Shown here: positions 1 to 11,168 of the stretch, piece by piece
Layout: every line of letters starts with the position of its first letter
Numbering within the stretch: position 1 is the first letter of the stretch
Assembly: GCA_030141605.1 (NCBI GenBank)
Contig: JAQGDQ010000570.1
Location: 62,001 to 126,000 of the forward strand
Reading direction: 5' to 3'
DNA length: 64,000 nt
DNA from: Tubiluchus corallicola
Lineage: Eukaryota; Priapulida; Priapulimorpha; Priapulimorphida; Tubiluchidae
Made by a program: the position numbers and the translations under genes
The notes under the pieces: generated by a model
Told to the model about the DNA's origin: nothing
What the model saw: the letters and a program-made list of their open reading frames with translations, nothing else
Database searches by the model: none

Positions 1-159
1 AAAACATAAACTGTAATTATGACTTAAAACAGTTAAAATCAGTAATAGATCTCAAGCTAAATGGAAGTCTATTCCATTCAAGTGGAGCTGCATAAGCATG
101 CTTATCATACTGAACACCGATTCTTCAACGATCAGTGACTACTAATGTAAAATGTATAG

Positions 160-665
160 GTACTGTGGTACTGCAGCACCCCTTGTTTTCACTCATTATT
201 ATTGATAATATTCAATATAATAACGTTTTTTCTTTTGTTTTTTCTGTATACTTGTGCGGAACCGGAGCACGTGAGGGAGGTACAATTTGCTTCACAGTCC
301 AAGCAATGCGGTATTAGGCTGCTGTGCGCGTGCGCCCTTGCGCACAGGTCTGAGATAAAACACTGTATTTTAGGTAGAGAGAGAGTACTGTCGCTTACAC
401 AGTGTGTTGTCAGTTGTCACATGCTTGAAAACCGTGTACCGGCAAATTCTTGAACTGCGACAATTTATGCTATTCGTAAACAAACAATATTTTTGTTTAG
501 GATTTTGCCAAGTTTATGCATAAATTTTCGCATGTTTGCTTGTTTGCTTAAAATTACAAAATTAAAATTATATATGTTTGTTTTGTTTTACACAGTATTA
601 AAACAAAGGCTAAAAATTTTCTGAGCAGCGGCATCCCCAGTAATTTTAGCTACGAGCCTTTGTGG
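160..665 (+). repeat. Dispersed repeat family R1, copy a
   Basis: About 500 bp that recurs with clear similarity at 46200-46690. Shared landmarks are the CTGCAGCACCCC block near its start, CGGAGCACGTGAGGG, the GTGTTGTCAGTTGTCAC block, and a GCAG...CCCAGTAATTTTA block at the end. No inverted termini or coding capacity are evident, so the class is unknown. Confidence 0.7.
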
Positions 666-837
666 TGCATACTAAGCCTAAGAGCGGTGACTTGTACTTT
701 TGTATTAGTAATGCTACATGCATCGGCTAGTAGATTCAGCCGGTTAATTAGGTCAAAATATTTCCATCACGAAGTGAGTCTATTAAGCGGTGCTTTCATT
801 TCAACAACTGCTTGCATGATATAAAGAATCTCGATAT

Positions 838-1531
838 TTAAAGGACAAGAAAGGGGGTACCTGACGTAAGTTTCAGAAAAATCGCGTTAAAAAATTATAT
901 TACTTTACAGCAATTTTATGCATATATCTTACTCGCACTGAACGGAATTTTAGTTTGTTTTCATTTTAAATCTCCCGCAATACTGTTCCGAAGTCACCAT
1001 TACATGACGTCATGTACCAAATGTAAATCAAGGGAAGAGAAAGCAATGTTAAATTATGTCTCAAAAGAATTTCTGTGCAAATCTATATTACTTAGATTTT
1101 CGCTTATTTGCTAGAAAGACTTTGCTAGTGTAACTAAAAAGGAAAATTATTAATTATTTGAAATGTTTTCACCAATTGGTAAAATGTTGCTGATTCATCC
1201 TCAGGGTGCAGCACTCACTAACCAAAAAACATATTTTTAATCTTATTGACAAGTGCAGTAATTTTTAATTTTATTTAGTTATGACTTGTGCTCTATGAAT
1301 GCTCTGATTATTTTTTCAAACTTTACTCATTGTTATCAAAACTTGTTTCAAATGACCTGTTGTCAAAATGGCTGCGTCTAACGGTCATCGCGGGAGTTTA
1401 AATTTACATGTTTTATACAGCGTGACTGCCAATTGAAGTCCTGCATGCAAAAAGGCAGTACGTAAGCGATATAAAATTTCAAAACGATTTTTTCAAGCTT
1501 TATGTTTATGAAGGGTTTTCTTGTGCTTTAA
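838..1531 (+). mobile_element. TTAA-flanked MITE, family R2 copy a (694 bp)
   Basis: Both ends carry TTAA. The start reads TTAAAGGACAAGAAAGGG and the reverse complement of the end reads TTAAAGCACAAGAAAACCC, giving terminal inverted repeats of about 16 bp with one mismatch. The interior recurs at 6505-7125, at 43183-43662 and, inverted, at 13340-13600 and 43659-43812. It has no open frame of note, so it is non-autonomous. TTAA targets are typical of piggyBac-type transposases, but that assignment is inference. Confidence 0.75.
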
Positions 1532-1564
1532 GTCAAGTTTTATGAAAACATTTTGTTTTTTTAG

Positions 1565-1678
1565 GCGTCTAAAAAGACCAGGGCACAGAAACTGCTCGGC
1601 AAAGTCGACAAGTCCGGGATGAAAAGTATATCAAGTTTCTTTGTGCCAACGGGAAAGAATAATGAGAAAAAGAAGTGA
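1565..1678 (+). CDS. RNASEH2B: Ribonuclease H2 subunit B, C-terminal exon (partial gene)
   Basis: The exon opens after a T-rich acceptor and encodes 37 residues, then TGA at 1676-1678. The peptide contains KVDKSGMKSISSFF followed by a lysine/asparagine-rich tail. Its core, MKSISSFF, corresponds to the C-terminal PIP box of vertebrate RNASEH2B (MKSIDTFF), which docks the RNase H2 complex onto PCNA; that complex removes ribonucleotides from DNA and degrades RNA:DNA hybrids in the nucleus. Only the last exon is in the window; the rest of the gene lies to the left. The upstream in-frame TAG is part of the splice acceptor, which supports a phase-0 exon start. The identity rests on this short tail, so it is probable, not certain. 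Confidence 0.75.
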   Translation, partial: ASKKTRAQKLLGKVDKSGMKSISSFFVPTGKNNEKKK

Positions 1679-1698
1679 AAGAGACATCAACAATGAAA

Positions 1699-1800
1699 CC
1701 ATTGCCTTCCAGTCTATGTACAAAAGCTAACGTTATCGTTTAAACTGTTCCATTGTCTTCCAGTCTGTGTACAAAAGCTAACGTTATCGTTTAAACTGTT
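1699..1800 (+). repeat. 51-bp tandem duplication in the RNASEH2B 3' UTR
   Basis: Two adjacent 51-bp units (1699-1749 and 1750-1800), each holding CAAAAGCTAACGTTATCGTT, differ at only two positions. They begin 21 bases after the inferred stop codon and so should be transcribed in the 3' UTR. Confidence 0.9.
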
Positions 1801-2474
1801 AGCGCGTTGACAGCCAGGCACCTACATTCTTTGAATTGCAGGCTGCCTGATTTTATTGAGTTATGCCGGAAAAGTTCTAGTGGTGTGTTAGAAAACAAAA
1901 TGCTTAATTTTGTACATCTATGTGATCGTGTTCCCAATTCTAATTATGATTAATTTTGATCTGTCACACTTGAAGTGTCCCCACATCTTATTATTTAGCT
2001 GATACTTTGTGTGAAATGTAAATTGAAAATTTAATTTCTGGCGTTTGTGAATATGCATCAGTGTAAGATCTCCTAGTAATGGTGAGTGATCATAGTGCGA
2101 CCACGGTTTGGCTCATTAATATGCATTTCCGAGGATAGTTTTCCAAGGCGAGAATCTAGTAGTATTTTGATGCTTGTATAATATACGCCAAGGAAGGAAA
2201 TGTCCCGTCAGTAATGTTGCAGAACCTAAACAGTTTCCTGCAATCATCTATTTGTTTATTAATCGGGCCAGGTGCTGTGTAACTTCATAGACACGCATAC
2301 AAATGCGACCAGTCGGCTATTTGTATTACTTTCAAAAAGGGCAGTGGTTTTCTTAGTAGAGACATCTCTCTTTGTTGTGGCATGTTATCTGTCATAGTTG
2401 CATTAAATCATTGTCATTGTGTTGTGTAAATTTGTACTGCACATGATAATACAGTATTATAACCATTATAAATC

Positions 2475-2480
2475 AATAAA
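2475..2480 (+). promoter_or_regulatory. Candidate polyadenylation signal of RNASEH2B
   Basis: AATAAA followed by a T/G-containing stretch, about 800 bases after the stop codon. It is the first good candidate followed by T-rich sequence; no transcript evidence is available. Confidence 0.4.
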
Positions 2481-3467
2481 TTCATGTCTTTGTTAAAGTA
2501 ATTGTCTCCAATTTTTTTACTACCAACTTGACACGATCATTGTCACTCTCAGGTGTTAAAAAAATAGACAGCAAAAATTTTGTTCAATAAATTTTCAAAT
2601 GCAAATGCACGTTGTGGAAGTGGTTATTACACTGGATTTGAACCCTGGACATTTAAGTTTTGCATTTAGACCGCTTGGTCCTTCACGGTCTAAGACATTT
2701 AGCTTGAACAAAGTTTAAAGAATTTTGTGACATTCGTGGTAGCTGTTTTTCTCTGTAACATCAAAAACCAGAAATTAATCTCAAGTCAAACAGAGTAAGT
2801 TTGTACAGAAATGCCCCAGCGATGTAATGGTCAAACAATTAAGACAGCTTGTCCAGGAATTTATGTAAGAATGGACAATAAAGATTAGAGAAAATATGAC
2901 ATCCCACATTAAAGTTGGAAGTTGAAAAGGTGCTGGAGAAACAGGACAACAGAGACAGGTCTTGACACGAGATAGCTGACATAATACAAAAAGATTTGCT
3001 CAACATGATAAGATCGTATAGTGTAGTTGATTAGCAATAGCAGTATGCACAAAGAAAACAATATGTTTACAGTACTGGGCTTAGTTAGTAGAACCATGGG
3101 TGACAATCAAATTATCTGCCATTTGCCTCTAAAGGTGAACTTTATCTACATACGAACCAGATCATTAATTAAAAGCACAGCATTTTTTAATATCCCATTT
3201 TAGGGGATTACTGTAGAACAAACGACAAAATTAAGGCAACCCATGCACTTACACTTTATTATTATTTCAGGTAATTGCATGATTGTTGGATATTACCGGG
3301 TACATCGTTGAGTTGTTTAAAAACAGAAACCTAGAGTGCTAGCCATACATACCTGGCTTCAAATTCGCTAATAATGTTGATCTATGTAATAAAGCGGAAC
3401 TGAACCTAAACAAGCACACTTGTAACGATGCGTTTTTACGAATGGTAAGTCGTATACAGTCACCAAC
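2481..3467. other. Intergenic, mostly featureless
   Basis: No gene is supported. Around 2625-2700, read on the - strand, there is a GGGTTCAAATCC B-box-like motif preceded by an AAGCGGTCTAA block that resembles a decayed tRNA-derived SINE head. I see nothing else recognisable; the 65-codon open stretch at 2909-3106 on the - strand is not convincing. Confidence 0.5.
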
Positions 3468-4073
3468 ATGTCTAAGAAAGGTGGAAAGATTCTACGAGTT
3501 GTACGAAAAGTAACTCAAAAGGTCAATCATGGACCTTATTATAACACAGATATACCTGCTGGAATGGCGGCGCCCGCTCCTCCTCTTGGACCTTCACTGG
3601 GACAACGAGGAATTGCCATTGCGCAATTTTGCAAAGAATTTAACGAGAGAACGAAGGACATAAAAGAAGGGATTCCATTGCCATGTAGAATAACGGCTCG
3701 ACCAGACAGGTCTTATGATTTAGTTATACATCAACCACCAGCAAGTTATTTTCTGAAATGTGCAGCAGGAATAAAAAAAGGTGCAATGTATGGTGGAGAA
3801 ATTGCTGGAAAAGTGACTGTTAAACAAATTTACGAAATTGCTAAAATCAAGAGTCAGGATCCACCAATGCAGTTCTTTAGTTTAGAGGAAATATGCAAAC
3901 AAATTATTGGAACAGCGAGATCTTGTGGCGTTGAGGTAGTTCATCATCTAGATGCCGATGAATATGGTGAATTTCTTAAAGAACGTGCGCTTGTAGTCGA
4001 AGAGCAACAACGAGCGTTGCTTGAGAAAAGACAGGCTAAAATGTTACGAACTGCTAAGGCAGCAATTGCTTAA
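3468..4073 (+). CDS. MRPL11: Mitochondrial large-subunit ribosomal protein uL11m
   Basis: A 201-residue protein of the uL11 family in one uninterrupted exon. The N-terminal domain carries [11 protein letters not shown] (residues 38-48), followed by [20 protein letters not shown], which is nearly identical to animal MRPL11. [18 protein letters not shown] segment and the C-terminal RNA-binding domain with [12 protein letters not shown] follow; a charged helical tail of about 35 residues ends the protein. Family knowledge: uL11m binds the GTPase-associated region of mitochondrial 16S rRNA at the stalk base and helps recruit translation factors. The length is close to the human protein (about 192). 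The ATG used is the first in frame, and the basic N-terminal stretch fits a matrix-targeting role. The lack of introns is notable but the frame is intact with no sign of decay. Confidence 0.95.
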   Translation: MSKKGGKILRVVRKVTQKVNHGPYYNTDIPAGMAAPAPPLGPSLGQRGIAIAQFCKEFNERTKDIKEGIPLPCRITARPDRSYDLVIHQPPASYFLKCAAGIKKGAMYGGEIAGKVTVKQIYEIAKIKSQDPPMQFFSLEEICKQIIGTARSCGVEVVHHLDADEYGEFLKERALVVEEQQRALLEKRQAKMLRTAKAAIA

Positions 4074-4421
4074 AAAGATTGTGATTTTTTAATAAGAGTC
4101 AGTGGATAAATCGAATATGCTGGAGTTAAAAATGAGAGAGTGAACTTGATTCAGCCCAAGTACCATGTGGCCATGATTACAGTCGAAGAATGAAAGGAAA
4201 GTGTTAGAAAGTGCTACTCAGATGTTTACGGATTGGGACCGTGCAAGTTTGTACATTGCATTCACGTAAATTTTCTGCGGGACCACTCTCAAGAGCTACA
4301 AATTTTTCATTGTAAAAACTTTGTCGGTATAATCAAAGAACTTGTCTCTCAAAGTGAAATTTGATGCTTTTTTAATGAATACTTCTTTTCATTTTCTGTT
4401 CAAGAAGATACGTTTTGATTA

Positions 4422-4427
4422 AATAAA
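4422..4427 (+). promoter_or_regulatory. Polyadenylation signal of MRPL11
   Basis: AATAAA (overlapping AATAAATAA) about 350 bases after the MRPL11 stop codon, in an A/T-rich context. Position and strand fit the MRPL11 3' end. Confidence 0.5.
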
Positions 4428-6017
4428 TAATGTAAAACGAAATTGGACACATACTGGGAAGACCACTAAGCAAAATTCCGTGATCCGTTCCAGTCAGAGT
4501 GGACTCTAAACAGCAATAACAAACACAAGAGAGAAACAGTGGCATAACGAGAGAGGAAACTGTATACGTATGGGCTTTGCCTTGTCAATCTACGATAATC
4601 TACAATAATGGCTTAGTAGTTGACACTCTGCCAGCTGCAGTGAGTTTAATAAAGTGAAAGTCTGTGATGTAAAAAGCATCTTGGCTAAAAGCTGTGAGAA
4701 ACCACTGCGAGTCAAAATGTATTTGACCTGAATAAGAAATTTCAGTGATGCATGTTATAGCATTGCAAATGGAGAAGAGAATCTTTGTGATACGTAAAAT
4801 CTACAGTGCCTTTTAATCAGTTTCATAACATACAAGTTTTGGCTATTTGCATCTGCGTACTCCGGGCGTTATAAATGTGAAAACAAATTCTCTATTAGAT
4901 GTGTCACTGTTACCAGATGGAAACTACGAGTATTTATACTTACCTAGACAATATGTATAGGCCTGTAGATAAAGGATGTTTATATTATACTTTTACTTTT
5001 GATCTACAATATTTCTCTGATACTGTATGGCTTTTATGCATATTTGAAATGCCTAAGCAAAGTCACAGTAAATTTTTTACAGCTCAGAATTTAGTTGAGC
5101 GTTATAGACTTCTGGTTCAGAATCAAAGCAATAGCAGCCTGGTACTAACCAGGGATGTTACCGAACGGAAATTTCGTTTCGGCTTCCCGATAATTTCACT
5201 TTCGGTTGAGTTTTGTTTTCTTCGAAAATTATCGAAGTTTTCTAGCCAAAATTTTCCGCAATTTTTGTAGCGTTTTTCGGAGGATTGAGTAGTATTGTCA
5301 ATGCCATATCTTTGTTGTTCAAAAACTAAAATAAAGACACGGCGTTTTTGAGTTTTTTTGAATTTTGTTTGTTTGTTAGTGTGTGTTTAGTATTTACATA
5401 CTAGCTATATTGGTCATGATTGTCAATCACCTATTGTACACGAAGGTAAAAATTCTAACATCAATGCAGATTCACTACTTTATTCGATATATGTATTTTG
5501 ATACAAAATCTTCAAAACTTTATTTTCTGACCACCGAACGTTTTATTTTAGCAGCGAACTTTTGGTCTTACTTTAAGCAATGAAACCTGTTATATAATAT
5601 AACCAACAGAAAGATAAACATTTGAAAAACAGAGTCCTTTAAATTTCACACATGATTATATTGTACTAAGATAAAATACTACTTGTGCATACCAAACTAA
5701 ATTCCACTTCTGAAATTAAGCGACTTTACAGCACACTGAGTTTATTGTTAAATTAAATTTTGTGGTATATTAAATATCAAATTAAGTATTAATTCGACTG
5801 AATTAAATACTTGCACTATTTTAAGGGAGTGCAGCTGCAAGTGCATTAAAAGTGAATGAAACTGCAAATGAAGAAAGTATAACAACCCTGTTGGTTTTTT
5901 AACTCTCATGGACTTCAGTCGTGGTGTAGTGGTCATTTACTAAATGACTGAACAAAACAAATTATTTTTTAAATATATATGCATTTTATAGCTGATGTTG
6001 TCTAGCAAAGTCTGTGC
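4428..6017. other. Intergenic, no supported gene
   Basis: AT-rich sequence without a recognisable gene. The 123-codon open stretch at 4899-5270 resembles no family I know. At about 5150-5280 there is a block beginning CCAGGGATGTTACCGAACGG, rich in TTTCG, whose CAGGGATG start is like one end of some hAT elements; I cannot find the matching end, so it is not called as an element. Confidence 0.5.
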
Positions 6018-7125
6018 TTAAAGGAAAGGGGTACCTAAGAAAAGTAGATCGCCTAAGATTAAGTCCACTTGTACTCTCGGCTGATCTAGTACTTGCCGAT
6101 CATACTTGTAAAGAAAAATCAGACACAATTCTGCCTTGGTAATTGGAGGGCCATAAATCTACTGTATTTCTTATTGCTTAATTTCTAGCATTGATACTTG
6201 TGTCGATTCGATCATTTGCACTCAATAAACACAATGTGAACTTGCATATCAAAATCGTCCATGAGTCGGCAATTAAGCTTTCCTAGTTATTCACATATCC
6301 TGAATCTCCAGTTCATGAGGATCATTTTGATACCAAGTTCATTGCTCTGCGTTATTTCTAAGCTGAGATAATCCATGTTGAAGTTGAGGTGCAGGCTGCA
6401 CACTGAAAAACATTATCTTGAGAAAATTGCTGTTAAAGTCAGCCATTGTTTTTGTCGTGTCTCTACAAAACACTTCAAAATATAATGTAGATCTTAGTAG
6501 TATGTCTAAGATCGCCTTGAAAAATTATACTACTTTGCAGCAGAATAAAAGGAATTTTTGTTTTTATTTTAAATCTCCCAACGGCAATACTATTCCAACG
6601 GCGCCATTGCATGACGTCACCTACGCAAACGTAAATCAGGGGAAGAAAAGGCCATGTTAAATTATGTCCCAAAAAACTTTCCGTGCAAATCTATATTACT
6701 TAGCACTTCGCTTACCTGTTGAAAAGACTTGTGTAACTATAAATAATAATTTAAAATGTTTGTGCCAATTGTAAAATATCGCTGACTTACCCTCCAGGGT
6801 ATGTGCGTGGCTCACTAACCAAAAACGTATTTTTATTCTTTTACAGTAATTTAAAATGTTACTAAGTAGTGACGTGTGCGCTACGAATGCTCTGATTATT
6901 TTTTCAAACTTTATGCAATGTTATCTAAACTTATTTCAACGACTTGCCATCAGAATGGCTGCGCCTAACGGTCATCGCAGGAGTTTAAATTTACAAGTTT
7001 TATACAGCGTGACTGCCGACGCAAGCCCTGCATGCAAAAAGGCAGTAAGTAAGTGGTATAAAATTTCAGCTTGATGTATCAATTTTTTAAGCTTGATGTA
7101 AGTGGAGGGTTTTCTTGTGCTTTAA
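6018..7125 (+). mobile_element. TTAA-flanked MITE, family R2 copy b (1.1 kb)
   Basis: Starts TTAAAGGAAAGGGGTACCT and ends GGTTTTCTTGTGCTTTAA, the same right end as the copy at 838-1531. From about 6505 to 7125 it follows that copy closely (ATGACGTCA block, CTCTGATTATTTTTTCAAACTT, GGCTGCGCCTAACGGTCATCGC). About 400 bp at 6045-6480 is extra, so this copy is a longer variant or carries an insertion. The small open frames inside it are not conserved between copies. Confidence 0.7.
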
Positions 7126-7319
7126 TAGTACGCAATTTCAACAAAAATTTGTCCCACAGAATAACAACAAATAATCAACAATAGCATTATTCAGCAGCTT
7201 GCAAGAGAATTGCTTTCCGGATAAAAGCAACAGTGACGAAGTCTCACAATAAGGGGTTTAATGGTAAGCTAAATGAAAATACAGACCTATTGCGTTTTCA
7301 CTATCTTTACAAGAGTCTT

Positions 7320-7475
7320 CAGTAAGAGTATAGACATAGACATAGACAAAGACAAAGACATAGACATTTATTTTCTCCAAATGTGCCACAAATTTGCATT
7401 TTACGAAAAAATAACTTTATCCGTGGAGATGGGGCGAGGAAAGACCATAGTTCATCTAGTCACTCACCCCTTATA
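7320..7475 (-). mobile_element. LINE 3'-end fragment
   Basis: Read on the - strand this ends with GGAGAAAATAAATGTC followed by a tail of GTCTATGTCTTT-type hexamer repeats, the form of a non-LTR retrotransposon 3' UTR with a short tandem tail. No coding part remains. Confidence 0.5.
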
Positions 7476-8589
7476 ATTTAATATTGTAATAGCAGAAAAA
7501 AGAATTGATGACACTGGATGCAATTATTGTTAATTACTAAATAAATAAATAACAATATCTAACCATTGTTAAATAAAATAATCAAAATAAAGCAATAACA
7601 AAAAGAAAAATCTAAAAGCAACCATAACAATAATGGCATAAGTGAAAAAAAGAATAATAATAAATGAAGATGATGAATAAGTTTTGCAATAATTAGTTAC
7701 GAATTAAATAAAATGATAATAATGTACAGTTGTTTACAAAATTTTCGGCAAGGAAAAATAATGTGTATATGTTTAGATAACTAAAAAAAGAAACGTGAAA
7801 GCAAAACAGAGCAGTTAATTTATGTCACCGTACACAAGTAATTGTTAATTGGGTATAGTGCACACACAAAAAATGAGTAGCTGATGATTTGAGACTGCAA
7901 CATTGTGCAGAGAGAAAGCGTGTGTGCAGATAGAGGGGGGGGGGAGAGGAGAGAGAGAGAGCTAACCACCTTTGAGTCTGCAACAATGTGCAGAGAGAAA
8001 GGAACAGAAGCTGTTATCTTGGCAGCTGCCCATTCTTTTACTGTTCAGTCTCAGTATTGCTTAACTTCGGTGGCTCATGACCGCACGTGACCGGTGGCTT
8101 CAAGCACAGACGTATCATGATCGTGTAGGCAGCTCCTACCTTCTCTTCAAACTATATAAACATCAATTTTATTATTCTGCGCACTTTGTACATACGTTAA
8201 GGCAATTATTTACTTTTTGCTCTCGAATCTTAATGGATAAATTTGTATCACATTATTTCCAGTGCTTTTAATTGATGTAAGACATAGTGTTTCAGTACAC
8301 ATATACAGATTAGTAAAAAAACTAAATTTTGCGCCTACAGACAGATAAATCCTGAATTATACACCCGATTTATACGTGTATAACTACCACTTGGGAATAT
8401 TACCCTGTTTGTGTAACAGCTATTTTACGAAAATATCTGATGTTCATAATTGCAACGCTAGGGCCTCAGCAAATTGTAACTTGATGTGCACATTTGTTTA
8501 CTGTGTAATTCCTGCTTTTGGACTAACATTCCATTGACTGGAGTGTAATTATTTCTTTATTTGTAACAAATAAAATGATTTAGGACAAA
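7476..8589. other. Intergenic; A-rich and GA-rich simple sequence
   Basis: 7490-7720 is A/T-rich with many AATAA and AATAATAA stretches. 7905-7965 is a purine run (G9 then GAGAGAGA). No gene, RNA gene or element end can be supported. Confidence 0.5.
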
Positions 8590-9020
8590 TACCCACTATG
8601 GAACGAACTCTGTAATCAAGCAAGCAATTCTAATTTGGAATTCTGTACCATTACAGGTCAAACAAATCAAGTCCCTATCAGCATTTAAAACAAAATTAAA
8701 ATCATTAATATTAACCTGATATGAAACACCATCACACCAGTACGACAACATACACACTAATTCAGAATTTATATATCCACGGTCATATTAATTAAATCAT
8801 AATTTTTTCATTTTTTTGTGCATAGTTATAAATATGCTTGATTTTATTCGTCGTTACTTTTCATTACTGCACAGTAGTTTAGATTGCACTGACGCATTTG
8901 CCTTTAGCAGTGTAAGTTTTTATGAACTAACACTGATTGATCATCTCTGTAAAGTTTTTATCGGTGATTATCAATGTATTTTAATGGCAAATAAAGACTA
9001 TATATATATATATATATATA
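8590..9020 (+). mobile_element. CR1-like LINE 3' end (ORF2 terminus plus 3' UTR)
   Basis: 8630-8720 encodes WNSVPLQVKQIKSLSAFK then TKLKSLILT and a stop, matching the usual end of CR1-type LINE ORF2 proteins (W-N-S-x-P ... S-x-x-F-K-x-x-L). It is followed by a 3' UTR ending GGCAAATAAAGACTATATATATA. A related 3' UTR (GCATTTGCCTTTA.CAGTGT ... CCAATAAAGTATATA) occurs at 52150-52255, and the TGATTGATCATCTCTGTAAAG block recurs at 44988. Heavily truncated and inactive. Confidence 0.7.
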
Positions 9021-10104
9021 CACTATACGTCTGGACAGGCCACGTAATATTTTCCATTTGCGTATATAACCATTACCAATTCGGTACTTACGTACAGTGC
9101 GGTCTACAGGCCTGGCTGGCGTACTGTCTGATTTGGCTTCCTTACCTGTATCATGGGTCCACAGTGAACTGTAACACGGAAATTTGTAACAATAAAATAA
9201 TGAATGTGATAATTACTTTAAAAACATAATCAGCAAATTAAGGTAAGACTCATTATTACGAACTGACTTATTTCAATTTAACGTCTAACCGTATTTAGAA
9301 TAGAATACACAGAAGGTTTAATACATGTTTTGCGCTCAATGGACACAGTGTTTGCGATACGAAGGGTTAAATTAGAATGTCGGTTTTGGCATCTAACAAA
9401 CCGCGTATAGGGCCTTTCTGTATTAAATTGCTAACAAACATACATTATTTAAATTAAGTCAAGTAAACTACTACTAAAAAAGAGCAAAATCGTAATAACA
9501 CAATCAGTATACATTATTTGTATACAAATATCTACGCAGTGATTCATGCTGTACCTATAGATCAAAAAATTCGAATGCGTAACTATCTAAAATCATTATT
9601 CATGGCTCGCTCAAGATTCTAATTGCGCATTACGTTTTCTTTCTTTAAAGGGGGAATATCATGAAAATCAAGTTAAACTTATTTTATAGTTGCCTTCCCC
9701 GGGTACAATTTGGCGAAATTTTTTTGTCAGTACGTTGTCTAATTAACGAGTAATTAACTTTTTGCATCTCACGGGAAACGCCATGGAGCTACACTTGAAC
9801 TAGTGCACCTCACAGTTAAGTGTCACACTTTTATTGCTATTTGTTAAATAAACTTCATAATTCATAACGGTATAGAAATAGCAGGCTGCTTTTGGAACCA
9901 TACGCGCAACCAGCTATTTAGATGTGCCTGACTCATCCATGATTGATGACACTCTTCTTTCCTATAGAGTTGAATTTGAAAAACAAAATGAGTAAAGCAA
10001 ATGAAATAGAAAATGTATATAAAGTTAGAAAGTGAACTCTGGCTATAGGTGTTTCGCGAAATTTTAACAATTTTATAATTTTTAATATAATGTAAACGTA
10101 TTTT
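9021..10104. other. Intergenic, no supported gene
   Basis: Only AT-rich unique-looking sequence with a short (TA)n run before it. Near 9655 there is a TTAAAGGGGGAATATC motif that could be one end of a TTAA-type element, but the partner end was not found. Confidence 0.4.
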
Positions 10105-10346
10105 ATCGTTTTGTATTGCATTGTATTGTATTGTATTGTATTGCACTGCACTCACTGTGCTGTGCTGTGCTGCACTGCACTGCACTGCACTGTACTGTAT
10201 TGTATTGCACTGTATTGTGCTGTACTGTATTGTATTGTATTGCATTGCATTGCATTGCACTGTATTCTATTCTGTTCTATTCTATTCTATTCTATTCTAT
10301 TCTATTCTATTCTATTCTATTCTATTCTATTCTATTCTATTCTATT
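10105..10346 (+). repeat. Pentanucleotide microsatellite, TGTAT/TGCAC then TATTC
   Basis: Two adjoining arrays: about 155 bp of (TGTAT)/(TGCAC)/(TGTGC) variants, then about 85 bp of nearly pure (TATTC)n. Because the unit is 5 bp with no stop codons, all three + frames stay open, giving spurious Tyr/Cys/Ile/Leu-rich reading frames. It sits about 90 bp upstream of the CD225 start codon, in what is inferred to be a 5' UTR intron or promoter region. Confidence 0.95.
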
Positions 10347-10438
10347 TATTGTATTATATAATGTGTCTATTTGTGAATATGGAAATAAAAAGATATGCAG
10401 GTAACACGTCGTAATTGACTACACATCTTTTAGGAGAA

Positions 10439-11127
10439 ATGGAAAAGGAGGCTGAAGCCAATTCGTTCACACAGAGCACGTACGTCGACTTGACTGATCG
10501 TGCTCCCCCTCCTCCGTACAGCCCACCGTCTGTACAAGATACCAGCTATATCAGCACGCCTAGTAGGAACGCTGAACAAAACGCCAGCTATGTCAGCACC
10601 TGCGGTGAAAAAACCGAGCAGATCAATGGCGGTGCTGCGTCTCCTCCTCGTGATTCAGGTTTACCTCCTGTCCAGCCAGTAGGCGGAACAACAGTTGTGG
10701 TGACGGTAAGTCTTATAAAACCCCTCCAGTCTCTACACTCCTTTTACTCGATCCGCCCCTTTCTCTCTCCCTTTGTACTGAGTTAATCGTTATATAAATT
10801 ATAGTGTAAATTATGTATGTATTTTAAATGTATTCTTAATTGGCATTATATATAATCTTGTCATCCTAAATAGTTATATTTTGTAAACGAACCTTTGCAA
10901 ATAGAGGGGAAACAATGTATTCATTGTTTAATAAAAGACTTATAATAGTAATAATCTCTCCCTTTATTCTCTCTCTTTCTCTTTCTCTCTCTTTCTCTCT
11001 TTCGCTTTCTCTCCCATCATTTCTCTCCTGTCTCGCCCTCCCATCCTCTGAGTTTTCCTTCTCTCTCTAAAGATTCCTCTCTCTTCTCTGTCTCTCTTTC
11101 TCTCTCTCTCTCTTTCTTTATGTCCTC

Positions 11128-11168
<41 letters not shown>

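Larger units (their letters stand above)
1..1564 (+). other. RNASEH2B: Terminal part of the last RNASEH2B intron
   Basis: This stretch lies upstream of a clear splice acceptor (T-rich tract then TTTTTTAG at 1553-1564) leading into the last RNASEH2B exon, so it is inferred to be intron. It is largely filled by two dispersed repeats (about 160-665 and 838-1531). I see no further coding exon in it; the open stretches at 135-453 fall inside the first repeat and are not convincing. Confidence 0.6.

Noticed and set aside
4899-5270. 123-codon frame as a gene
   Set aside because: No recognisable family, no supporting signals, and it runs into a repeat-like TTTCG-rich block.
6418-7074. Small coding frames in the MITE at 6018-7125
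   Set aside because: Frames are not preserved in the other copies of the same MITE.
10111-10414. Three overlapping Tyr/Cys/Ile-rich reading frames
   Set aside because: They are the three readings of a stop-free pentanucleotide microsatellite.
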